DNA from: Campanula takesimana | Taxonomy: Eukaryota > Streptophyta > Magnoliopsida > Asterales > Campanulaceae | Direction: 5' to 3' | DNA length: 64,000 nt | Assembly: GCA_026119855.1 (NCBI GenBank) | Contig: JAOWBW010001909.1 | Coordinates: 1 to 64,000 of the forward strand | Program-made: the position numbers and the translations under genes | The notes under the pieces: generated by a model | What the model was told of the DNA's origin: nothing | The model's database searches: none | What the model saw: the letters and a program-made list of their open reading frames with translations, nothing else | Shown: one piece after another, positions 35,820-46,927 of the stretch | Layout of the letters: each line of letters opens with the position of its first letter | Numbering within the stretch: position 1 is the first letter of the stretch

Positions 35820-37331
35820 TTTCAGCCTCTTTGAATAACTTTTCTTGCATTACAATGTCCTTATCATGATTGATTGTAGGAATCGGTGCAACTTGAGGTC
35901 TTACATATTCACTTTTTATTAGTTTTCTTCTAGCACTCAGATCACATCTAGAGAATAACAATCCACAATCGCTTTGAGCCGGAGTGAGAAATCCTTGTTC
36001 AACGAGCTCGCTGATGGTTGGTCCTTTCTTCTTTTTCACCTCTTGAAAACCTGCAGATTTCTTGATAGGTTTATTCAAGACATTCATATCAGGAACATAT
36101 TTTGAGTAGTCATCATCAGAATCATAAGCATCAACTTCGTCATCCTTTGCCACCAAACAAACGAGTCCATCATAAGAATATTCATCGCTCTCTTCTGAGT
36201 CTGTTTCAATCCAAGTGTTCTGCTCATTTTCTGGTGATTCTTCTTCAACAACCATTCCCTTGTGACGAGTGAATTTGGGAGTGAACTTGGGAGTATGGCT
36301 GCTCTTCTTCATCATGTACTCAAATTTGGGAATTGGGCAGCTTGAAGCAAAGTGTCCTGGTTTCCTGCAATTAAAACAAACAAGGTCTTCTTTTCTTTTT
36401 TAATCACAGCTCCTCGTGAACTTTGGAGGAGCTCTGCTTGTAGATCCTTGAGCTTTGTTGATGAGATGGGTTTTGAGAATTTTCTGAACTTCTGGAATCT
36501 CTTCACAAATAAAGCGAAGTCTTCATCATCGATGTCTAATAGCTCAGAAGTAGAAATTTTAGGATCCGAACTTTTCTCATTTTGAACCGGCACAGGCGCA
36601 TGCGCTTCTTCTCTATGCGCCATCATTGCTATGGATTTTGATTTTCCTTCAGTTTCACTGATGCGCTGAAGTTTGAGCTTATAAACCTTGAGATTTGCAT
36701 AAAGGTTCCTTAAAGTCCATACATCTAAAGTTCCAGCGTCTTCAAGGGCGCTAGATATATGTAGGTATCTTGATCCAAAAGCAGCAAGAAAATTTGTGTT
36801 TAATTCCTTATTAGAGAACTTCTTTCCAAGTGAAATACAGAGATTTATAATTTCACAATAGCGTTCATAAGTCTGTCTCAATGTTTCACCGGGGAGTTGA
36901 GAGAAATTGTTGAATCTCTTTTGCACTTCATATCGCTTGTTCTCCTTGCAAACCGTGTCTCTTTCTATATGCTCTTCAATAGCATCCCATAACTCATTGG
37001 CGGTAGCACAATGCATGACTTGTTGTTTCATAGCCGTGGTTAGAGTGCTTAGAAGAATGTTTCTTGCTTTGCCATCATTTACAACTCTTCTTGTTTCTTC
37101 CTCCGTCCATTTTTCCTTTGGTTTCTTGATGGTTGGTTGAGCAGCGTTGGTGCGTAGATTTGGATTCGCTTTCATTGGGATGTAAGGTCCATAAACAAAG
37201 GTGTCATGAAGCCTTTCATCGATTGAGGTAAGATGAGTCAAGATACTGAATTTCCACACGTCAAAATGATCTTCATCAAAGACTGGAACATGTGTGTAGT
37301 TAGCAGTTGCCGAAGGTTTTTAGTTTGCCAT
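35820..37331 (-). pseudogene. SIRE-type gag, element B
   Basis: ATG at 37331. The fourth codon is TAA where C has TCA. Capsid-like body: FDVWKFSILTHLTSIDERLH, KARNILLSTL, CATANELWDAIEEHI. A frameshift near 36400 interrupts before the zinc knuckle CFNCRKPGHFASSC (about 36375-36335). An acidic segment follows (IETDSEESDE, YDSDDDYSK). The C-terminal coiled-coil and second zinc knuckle, present in C, are missing. The sequence passes from KLFKEAEKV straight into protease at about 35815-35820, with ACCT microhomology at the join. Confidence 0.87.
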
Positions 37332-37407
37332 ATCGAATCGGCACCCAAGCTGTTAAGCTTGAAAAACAAAAAAGTTTTATAAAGGTTTTTAGTTTGCCAT
37401 ATTTGAA
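37332..37407 (-). other. Leader of element B with lost primer site
   Basis: In C this position holds the primer site next to the LTR. Here it is replaced by a second copy of AGGTTTTTAGTTTGCCATAT (37382-37401), whose first copy is at 37314-37333. The LTR edge TGTTGGTC is also missing. B therefore cannot prime reverse transcription from this site. Confidence 0.75.
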
Positions 37408-38808
37408 TCCAAAGGGCAACAAGGGTATGAAAAATAGCTAGAGAGGGGGGGGGGGTGAATAGCTGTTTTAAAATTCTTTTCGTACCCTTGATAAACTCAA
37501 TTGCAAATGCACACTTAATCAAATAAGCGTTCTAAAATGCGCCTAAGTGAGTGAGTGAAATGCACAGCGGAATTTAGTTAAGTAAATAGGTGCAAAGCTT
37601 TGATAAAGGGGGCGCACACACACTCTAAGTATTTTGGCTCAAAGTGAGTGAAATAAGGAACTAAGGAAAATGATATAACAAACACAACACAATCCAATCC
37701 AATCAATCTACAATGATTAAACAAGCAAATAGTGAGATAATATAATAACTTGAAAGTAAATGACAAGAAATTAATACGCGCTATTTGGAGAGGTTCGATC
37801 GGGAAGTGTTCTACATCCTCTACCAAGATGGTTAGCCTTGGATTTCTAATGAATATCTTATAATATGAGTGAGTGTTATAAATTACAACGTTTGAGCTTA
37901 TACACTAACTCAAGATCTAATATTCTATGAAAGAACAAATCCTAGACAAAACCGGTGTATCTCTTAAAGAAAGATCTAAGTGATCAAACTTAAAGAGGTG
38001 CGTGTGTGATTTTAGATTCAAGGATCTTTAGATCTTTGAGATTGAGAGCACAAGAAAACTAAAGTGTTTTTGCTTGAGGATCTGGGCTAAGTATGAAGGT
38101 ATGAAGATGTTCTTGAGAATTCTGGAAAATCAAAGGGCAATCTTCAAATCTTCAACAAATGCTTGAGAAAGAAATTCTGAATATCTTAGAAACTTCAAAA
38201 CGTTTGAAGCTATGGGGTATTTATAGTAGAGCTCCAAAAACTAGCCGTTGGAAATCCCTTGTGGATAACGTTAAAGGACAGATGTGCTGTCGCTCATTGA
38301 GTGAAGCACGTGTCCTTTTATAGCCGTTAGACACATAACACAAATATGACCGTTGTGGACAGGTGTCCTCAAATATAGGTGCACACGTGTTATTTAACCA
38401 CCGTTGGATCATTGGCATAGTTTGAATCTCATCAAGTCTTCATGTCTTTAATAAATCACCAAGTGTTGAATTTACATCAATGAGGCACATTGAGCTAAAG
38501 GGGCGCATGAGCCAAGATGGTGCCTATCTTATGCGCGCGCCTAGATGTGCCGCATGGGCGCATGTGCAAGGTGCAAGACCTAGGCGCATGGGCGCGTGGC
38601 TCAAATGAACTTTGCGATTTTTCTTGAATCTTGATAATTTGCCCTTTTCCTAAGCCTATTCTATTCAAATGGACTACCTAAAAAATGAAGTATATATACT
38701 TTTTACATATGGGTCTAAAGTCCATGAAATAAGACTTAGGTGATGGATCAATCAAATCTAATCAATCCTATACATTGAATACTGAGATATAAGTGGGCAA
38801 ACCCAACA
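37408..38808 (-). repeat. 5' LTR of SIRE element B
   Basis: On the - strand it starts TGTTGGGTTTGCCCAC at 38808. It is homologous to 10813-12006 and to C's LTR. TATA box (complement of about 38218-38225) lies inside TCTACTATAAATACCCC. CpG motifs of the GGGCGCATG type at 38478-38600. A G-tract at 37446-37456 is close to the internal end. Confidence 0.88.
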
Positions 38809-40039
38809 TAATTAATGCACCTCCCTTTGGCAGAGCCCACATAAAATACCCAGTGTACTCACAAGTGTTTTAATAATGGATTGGCACTTGACTTAAGTTT
38901 TAAGAAGGTTTATTTGCTTAGAGATATGCATCATGTATTTAATTATGTCAAACATAATATAATATAGTCTTTGCATAATGTATGTTAACTAATCAAATTA
39001 ATTAACTGAAGCAAAATCTTGTGATTTAATTATGAAGCAACTTTATGGGGACGGAATCTAAATTATCTGTAAACAATTTACAGATTGGATATTTCATTCG
39101 CATTCCCAGAAACAAGGCGTAAGCCTGCCATTGGTCCATGCAATGAATTAATCCAAATTTAGTTTCCTTTTCCTGCAAACTATTTGCACTTTGCTCATAG
39201 GGTTAAATTCTGAAACTTTGTTTCCGTAGAACATCTATATATTGAGAGCACAAAACGTACGGTCGAAACTAAGCCAAAAGGCATCCACAATCCCGTACTA
39301 AAATCAAGAAACCAAGTAATTTTGTATACGGCCGATACTAAGCCATAAGGCATCCACAATTCCATATAGAAAATAACTTGTTCCAAGATCATTCATTGTC
39401 TCATCAACGTCATAGACTACAACAATTCTGAACTCTTCAGAACTCTGATTTCTGCAATTTTCCAGATTAAATATGTTTCAGGAAACACGGTTTCAAAAAC
39501 CAGCCTTCTGAAACAAGATTCGATTTCTGATTCGAATTCTGTAAACGATTTACAGAACAATCAGAAAAACCAGAAAACAAACAAAATTTCCACGAAATTC
39601 TTAACCATCCGTACGGGTCCTACGAAGGCGTACGCCTAGTAGGGCTCCGTACGGTTCCCATGATCAGATTCCTAGAATTTCTTAAATTCGATCAATCCCA
39701 TTATCGTGTTCATACATAATCAAATTATAACGACACAAATTCCAGATTACGAATTTAAACCCATCTAATTCATATAATCTATAACCAATTTATTCCTCAT
39801 ACAATGTAGATCAAGATCATTAATAAAATAATCCAATTATAACATGATAATCTAAACATGCGATTATACATATGAATCCAATTAATATTACAATCACATA
39901 ATCCCCATATAAATATGCTTATAGATTTTATATCTCATATATTAAACTCAAATCAACCATTCATCTTATTATCATGTAGATATTATAAAATCGAATCAAA
40001 CAATTTCAACATGATATACTAAAATAATCAACAACGAAT
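38809..40039 (-). other. Leader region of copia element D
   Basis: Non-coding. Two near-copies of CTAAGCCAWAAGGCATCCAC lie at about 39269 and 39339. At 39608-39657 three palindromic CpG words (CCGTACGG, GGCGTACGCC, CCGTACGG) occur, like those in the D LTR. No ORF of interest. Confidence 0.6.
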
Positions 40040-40055
40040 GGGGCTCTGATACCAC
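40040..40055 (-). promoter_or_regulatory. Primer-binding site of element D
   Basis: On the - strand GTGGTATCAGAGCCCC directly follows the LTR end CCCAACA. It is complementary to the 3' end of initiator tRNA-Met. This marks the LTR as the 5' LTR. Confidence 0.88.
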
Positions 40056-41438
40056 TGTTGGGTTTTGATGCAACATGTGCAGCGGAATTAAACTTATAAA
40101 TCAAACACCCAAGAGCCCGGATCCGTGCATGTTGATTAAATTAAATACAAGATGAAAGAAACTAACCCTTGAAGATCGCATCCATTAACACGGACTTTGA
40201 GGTGCTAAAGGAAACACCCTCCATCGGTATCCACACATCGAACGGATATCAAGAACACCTTCTTGATCTGGATTGCTAGACCCAAGGCTTGATGAAGAAA
40301 CGATTTCTTCTTCGGAATTATCTTGCTTCATTGATTATTGTATTTTGACGATCATGAATCTCAAAATAAATAATCATACCTCTTTATAATTTATTTTTTC
40401 TAAAACAATTTTTTGTGATTTCCAAAATCACCAGCTGTCAAACCCGGTTGTATATCTTATATAAGGGTTTGACCTAATTCCATTTGGGATCGGGATTCCT
40501 TTTCAGTCAAGAAAACTGAACAAACTGGTCTGTTACGGGCATAATAGCCGTACGGCTCCTTTGGAGCCGTACTCCACCATTGCAGCCGTACGGTGGCCTG
40601 TCCAGAAATCCCCGATTTTAGCCTTTTTCAAATCCGCTCTATTGTGTGTGACCTAATAGGATTATACTATGTTGGCAATGAGTTCGAACGAGTCAGAACG
40701 TGTAAGTCATAAGCGGACTCTAGCAAGCCATTATGACTACCCAATTAGTATAACTTTGAAAGTCCAAAGTAACCTTATAGAACATATCACAATCCCGTTG
40801 TCTCGCGATATCATATTGGACATAAGTCATGGTCCACGTCAACTTATGTTGTCCAATGCTTTCTCGATCTCGAGTAGATTGATATGAGAAAATAACATTG
40901 AACACTTTAATTCATTTGGGTACGGCCGTACACTATTATGAATCTTACTCATCGAGTGGCCAAGTAGATATCTCTCTTGAGAGAGGGACAAATCCCATCT
41001 TGACTTATCATTCTTCTCTACAAGAATCCGATTATACCAATCGTAGCCTTTATAACCACCCAGTTAGGGGTAGTGTTTGAGTACGTCAAAAATAATGTTC
41101 ATCATGTGGAAGACTATGATAATCTCAGGTCTAAGGATAAATGATATAACTATTATGAGATTTAATTATGACATTTGACCATGACATAAATCTCATAACG
41201 GGTCTATCCAGTACTTGTTCTCCAACATATACCCACAAGTTTAATCCGCATCCTATGCATTATAATCATCACATGATTATCCATTAAACTCATGCTAGCC
41301 CTTCATAAGTGCTAGGGACAATGATCATTATAATAAACATGCAAAGGATATAATAATCGGGTTTGTTATCTCTATAACAATGAAGCTATAATATAACGCA
41401 TAGGCCTTTCTCAAGGGCCTAGGGCATTATATCCAACA
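40056..41438 (-). repeat. 5' LTR of copia element D (1383 bp)
   Basis: - strand: starts TGTTGGATATAATGCCCTAG at 41438 and ends AAAACCCAACA. TATA box CTTATATAAG at 40456-40465. U3 carries CpG palindromes GCCGTACGGC and GCCGTACGG at 40546-40600, about 90-140 bp upstream of TATA. Confidence 0.88.
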
Positions 41439-44250
41439 TCTTTGGTGTACCAAAGTCCAAGGTTAACAGTGCCAGAGAGATATCATATAATATGTTTCAC
41501 AGCAATCAAGTGCGCTTCTCTAGGGTCAGATTGATAACGAGCGTAAACACAAACACTAAACATAATATCGGGCCTACTAACAGTAATATAAAGGAGTGAG
41601 CCAATCATACCTCGATAGAGCGTTTGATCAACCTTTTTACCTTTTAAATCTTTGTCGAGTTTATTGCCGGTAGCCATTGGAGTGTCGTATACTTTTGCAT
41701 TCTCTAGTCCAAACTTTCTGATTAGATCCCTTGTATACTTGGCTTGGTTTATAAAAATACCTTCATTCATTTGCTTGATTTGAAGCCTGAGGAAGAATGT
41801 GAGTTCTCCCATCATGTTCATCTCAAACCTGCTCTTCATTAGTTTCTCAAAGCGCTTGCACAACAATTCATTAGTAGAACCAAATATAATATCATCAACA
41901 TAAATTTGAACAAGTAATTTATGACCATTATGTTTGGCAATGAAAAGAGTTGTATCGATTTTACCACGAGTGAAGCCTTTCTCAATGAGAAACTTGGATA
42001 GTGTATCATACCATGCTCTTGGCGCTTGCTTGAGCCCATACAAAGCTTTCTAGAGTTTGTAGACATGATTTGGAAATTGTGAATCTTCAAACCCAGGTGG
42101 TTGAGCTATGTAGACTTTTTCTTGGAGTTCACCATTTAGAAACGCGCTCTTCACATCCATTTGATATAACTTGAAGTTCTTGTGAGCGGCGTAAGCTATA
42201 AAGAGTCTGATAGCTTCAAGTCTTGCTACGGGCGCAAAAGTTTCATTGTAGTCGATTCCCTCCTCTTGCCTATAGCCTTGTGAAACCAATCTTGCTTTGT
42301 TTCTCGTGATGGTTCCATTCTCGTCCATCTTGTTTCTGAACACCCATTTCGTACCAATCACTCCTTGATCGTGAGGTCTTGGAACAAGAGTCCAAACCTT
42401 ACATCGTTCAAATTGATTGAGTTCTTCTTGCATTGCGATAACCCAATTAGGATCTTAGAGCGCTTCATCAGCCTTCTTCTGTTCAATTTGAGAGATAAAC
42501 GCAGTGTAAGCATCAAAGTTTGTAGCTCTCCTTGTACGAACACCAACATGTAGATCACCAATGATATTATTAATTGGGTGACCTCTAACTTCATGAATTT
42601 CAGGAGGCAAGTTAGGTTGGGTTGTAGTAACTTGAAGGTCTTCAATTGGTACATCTTCACCAGCTTTAAAATCATCAATAGGGGGTTGAACTGGTTCAGA
42701 ATTGAAAATGGGAGTGACACCAGGTGCATCATTTGAGTGGGGCGCAGGAGTGAATATAGGCGCATTGTACGGTGCAGCTGAATCTTCACTCGGTGCACTA
42801 TCATCGAAGTTCGGCACAACTGATGTAGATGTATTTCCTTGAGTTGATGCATTCTGATCTAGTGTAGGCGCAACATGAATAGGAGCACCTGTCTCATTAA
42901 ACTCAACAGAATCATCAGCAATATTTGGAGCCAAATGTGGCTCAAGGAAAGAATGTCCATCAAATGTAACATGTACAGATTCAACTATCACTAATGTAAA
43001 TCTATTAAAAACACGAAAAGCTTTAGAGTGTTTGGCATACCCAACAAAAATATCTTCATCGGCTTTGGCATCGAATTTACCTCTATGTTCATTTCCGTTG
43101 TAGAGGATATAACATTTGCAACCAAAGATCTTGAAGAATGCAATGTTGGGAGTTCTACCATGCCAAAGTTCATACGGAGTCTTGTTGTGAAGTTTGTTGA
43201 TGAGGGAACGATTTTGAGTAAAACATGCGGTATTGACATCCAAAAGTACTTAGGCAATTTTGCTTCAGCTATCATCGTCTTTCCCGCTTCAATCAACGTC
43301 CTATTCTTTCTTTCCACAACGCTGTTTTGTTGAGGAACTCCAGCTATTGAAAAGTTGTGATCTATCCCATGATCATCGCAGTATCGAGCAACACCGTTGT
43401 TCTTAAATTCTGTTCCATTGTCGGATCGAACACTAACGATGTCATCTTCTTTTTGGGTTTGGAGCAGTCTGAATAGGGTGGTTAGAATGTCATAACAATT
43501 GTCTTTAGTAATTATCATTTCCACCCACGTATATCTTGAATAATCATCCACCACAACTAGAGTATATTTGTTTCGTCTAACACTTACAGTGGTAACTGGT
43601 CCAAATAGATTAATGTGCAGCAGTTGCAAACATCTAGTAGTTGAGGGATTTCTCATGCTGGAGAAAGACTGCTTCGATTGTTTGCCAAGTTGACATGCGG
43701 CGCACTTCTTGTCATGATGATCAGCAACCTTGGGAAGTCCTTTAACAAGATTATTCCTGCTGAGTTTAGATAGATACTTGAAGTTCAAGTGACTTAAGCG
43801 CTTGTGCCACAGCCAACTATTTTCGCTCACACTTTTAGCTACAAAACAAAGATTAGTACTAGAGTTCATATATTGGAAATCAATAATATAAATATTTGTC
43901 TTACGATATCCCATGAGTAATGTAGCTCCAGATTTGCCATCCTTGATAAGACATTTCTTTGAAGTAAAATGACATTCTAATCTTTTGTCGCAGAATTGAG
44001 ATATGGACAATAAATTGTGTTTGAGCCCTTCAACGAGAGAGAATCTTTCAATGCACACTTTGTCTTTCTTGAGCTTTCCATATGCTACAACCTGACCTTT
44101 GTTATTATCACCAAATGTTACGGAGGGACCTCTTTCTTCATGGACATCTTCTAGTAAGGATTCATCTCCAGTCATGTGTCATGAACACCCATTATCGAGA
44201 ATCTATTCATTCATTCAAGATTTAGAAGATTCATCCATGAAGCAAAGAAC
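41439..44250 (-). pseudogene. SIRE-type copia pol, element C (partial)
   Basis: The protease start near 44200 is frame-broken, then MTGDESLLEDVHEERGP. GAG-pre-integrase has LWHKRLSHLNF (about 43790). Integrase has VVVDDYSRYTWVEM, SVRSDNGTEFKNN and GVPQQNSVVERKNRT. A deletion near 43235 removes residues after PKYFW and shifts the frame. RT has FNETFAPVA-like YNETFAPVARLEAI, MDVKSAFLNGELQEKVY and an intact YVDDIIFGSTN (about 41900). Stops at 42455 and 42050 lie within the frame. Sequence ends at AVKHII, where RNase H should begin. Unlike B, the RT catalytic pair is intact, but the gene cannot be translated through. Confidence 0.88.
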
Positions 44251-44857
44251 CTGAAATATAAACATTTAAGCAGGTCCCCTTTATTCCTTTTTGGGTCCTA
44301 GAGTTAGCAACTCTTGACAACCCACTCTTACTTGACCTTAGGATTTTTACATCCTTTGGCATTGGGAGTGAATCGCAAAAGGCATTCCACGGCCTTATGT
44401 CCTAAACAATCACAAATGGAACAATGATGAAAGCCACCAATCATGTGAGTTTTCACAAACTCTTTACTTTTCTTTGAGATAGCATTCTTCTTTAGGTTAT
44501 ATGAACTAGCCTTAACAAAATCCTTCTTTTGAAATTTTGGAGTGCTTTTTCTAGTAGGGCATATAGGGCTAGGAGGCGCACGGCGATGAGATGCGTGGGT
44601 CCTAGGCGCATAATGTTCACTCGTAGAAGGAGCGCGCCTTGTTTCAAGAATGATTTTGTTAGAAGATGATTCATCTGTAGCTACTTCCTTCCCTTTAGCT
44701 TTCCCAAATTATTTCGTTGGGTAGACATAATGGAATGTTTGTCTCTTGACTTTTTCCTGTCCTTTACCCATTGAATTAGAATGTTTTTCCTTGGGAGTTT
44801 CATGGGCTTGCTGAGTTGTAAATTCACTGTCTCTTTCAGCACAAACATCACACTTAA
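44251..44857 (-). pseudogene. C-terminal gag segment, element C
   Basis: Continuation of C gag after the F insertion. It reads KCDVCAERDSEFTTQ, a basic stretch with a stop near 44708, Pro/Arg-rich sequence, then a second zinc knuckle CSICDCLGHKAVEC (about 44420-44380). This section is deleted in element B. It links gag to protease. Confidence 0.75.
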
Positions 44858-46893
44858 TGTCGCGACCCCGACCCCGCAGGCCCGGAGTGCGCGAGCTGGA
44901 CGTCGACTTAAACAATAAACTCTAAAATAATGAAGATAAAAATTTCCTTTTATATCAAAAGATGATAACACAAAGTTTTGTAAATCAAAGTTTAATAATA
45001 ACAAAGTACCACTAACATAAGCTCCACCAGCTTATACCCCAAACTATAACATGTACAATTCTTAACGACGTCATTGTTTGGTGACACTATCCCAAAGTTA
45101 TACATTTAAATAATGCAAACCGAACAACAACCTTCCCCAAAAAGCTATATCCACACTCGACGTCCTGTCTCGTGATCAGCGAGTGTAATCCTTTCCACCT
45201 AGGGGGGGTTAAGGAAAAACAAAGACAAAAGAAAGGGGGTGAGATAAATCTCAATAAGTTACTAATGCAACTACATGACATGCTAAATGCAATAAGCAAT
45301 AAACAATAATAAATCTCACATAGCACATAGCATTTATCAGTTAACAGATAGCAGCGGCAATAAACAAGTAACAAATGATATTAGCCAAGGTTTCCCAACT
45401 GATATAACCAAATAAAGGTCGCTGCGCAGCTTCAATAATCAACAATCAACATCTTCATAGTAGCATGAAAGCTTGAAGAGAAAACCCCCGGTACCGGAAC
45501 CAATAACAATAAGGGGACAGTGACACACAGTCAAAGCCCAAAATCAATAGCTAAAGTGCTCACAAAGGGGCTAGCTCATCTCACATCCAAGGCCAATCTG
45601 GAGGAGGGAAATAATGGGGCAAAACAATGATCAACATCATAACGGACTTGGCTTGTGCCATCATAATGTTTCGCATCGCCCGAAACACACACAAATACCA
45701 GCTGGACTTTCAAATAAAGGTTAAGTAATAAAATACTAGCACGGTAAACAACTAAGGATTCCAAAGTAGGGAATCATTCCAAATAAATTACCACGAAGGT
45801 AACCCAATCCAAACAACACATCAAGGATGGACCACATTCCCAAAATGATACTTAATCAAATTCCATAACATATTTATTCACAAAAGAATCAATCCCAATT
45901 AATAACATTTTCCACGATGTTAACTTAAGTTAATTAGAGGCATAAAACCTAAACTAGGTAAGCCATTAGTCTTAAACCAAGCAAAAGGCAGAATTCTGGA
46001 ACAGAAGGTCTGGCCGCATAAAAAGCTGGGTAGGCGGGCGCCTGGTCCAACCCGGGCGGGCGCCTGGTCTGGTTCTTGGCCGGGAATCAGCAGCTGGGTT
46101 CTTCATTTTTCTTACCCATTTCACACATTCTCAAAATCTACCATAATCAACCTTCCACCAAGCATAAATATGAACCAAAACAACTTATAACTAGAATGGG
46201 GACCTAATCAACCTCATAAATAACCCCAACCCAAGAATCAAACCCAAGATTCATCAAAATCACCATTTGTAACCAAAAACCAAAATAAATTCCAAATAAT
46301 TTCCAAACTCAATCAAACATCAAATGTATCAACTAAAGCATTATATAAACATGAAATGAACACTTTAGCATAAAAATGGGGGAAAAGCAACTTACTTGAG
46401 ATTTCTCAAAGATGACGGAATTCAAATATTTTTGATTCTACGCGATCCTATCGACGATCTAAACACATTTCGTAAAATGAGAAATAAGGTAAGATGAGAG
46501 GAAGAGGAAGAAAATGAAGAGAGAAGGGAGAGAAGAAAAACTTACCACCAAGGAGAGAGAGAGAGATTGCTGGGAGAGAATAGGGTGAGGTGAGGGTGAA
46601 AGAGTGAGGGAGGTGAGGGAGGGAGTAGGGAGAATTATTTGAAACATTTACACTTAGACCCCCCCCCTTCCCACTAACTACACAAACCCAATACTTCCTA
46701 CTAACAACTAAGACCAAATAATACTACGCTAGCACAAATGACCCAAATAAAATGCTAGGCATAAATTATTATAACACATAAAATGCACACATAAATTATT
46801 AATTAATTAATAATTTAAACAATTAAATAAGAAATAAATAAATAATTAGATATATATTATTAGAAATTAGAGGCGGGTTTTCGGGTCGTGACA
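44858..46893 (-). repeat. 3' LTR of element F (2036 bp)
   Basis: - strand TGTCACGACCCGAAAACC to GGGTCGCGACA. It is preceded (in element sense) by polypurine tract AAGGGGGAGTGAA. CpG units CGGGCGGGCGCCTGGT at 46030-46070. It lacks a CpG-rich segment of roughly 50-60 bp that the 5' LTR has at about 52673-52723. Confidence 0.92.
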
Positions 46894-46927
46894 TTCACTC
46901 CCCCTTAAAGAAAATTCGACCCGAATT

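Larger units (their letters stand above)
10813..38808 (-). mobile_element. SIRE-lineage copia element B, split by insertion
   Basis: Read on the - strand: 5' LTR (38808-37408), gag, pol, a promoter-like spacer, an intron-containing env-like gene, 3' UTR, polypurine tract and 3' LTR (12006-10813, inner part cut by E). Without the 15.7-kb Tekay insertion it is about 12.3 kb. RT phrases such as DVKSAFLNGELQE and GLKQAPR, the long gag and a third gene after pol are typical of the SIRE lineage. Outer flank at 38809-38813 is TAATT, but the partner duplication is lost under element E. Every gene is broken. Relative C in this window is a sister copy. Confidence 0.87.
38809..41438 (-). mobile_element. 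Copia element D, 5' LTR and leader
   Basis: - strand element: LTR 41438-40056, primer site, and 1.2 kb of leader cut at 38808 by the SIRE element B. No coding sequence remains. Its LTR is related to that of element E. D interrupts C's RNase H region, because C sequence resumes at 41439 with TCTTTGGTGTACC, which is continuous in B at 33090. The other half of D should lie beyond B's far end but has been replaced by E and Tat. Confidence 0.8.

Noticed and set aside
38809..40039. Possible host gene between B and D
   Set aside because: The sequence starts with D's primer site and has no coding signal, so it is D's leader.
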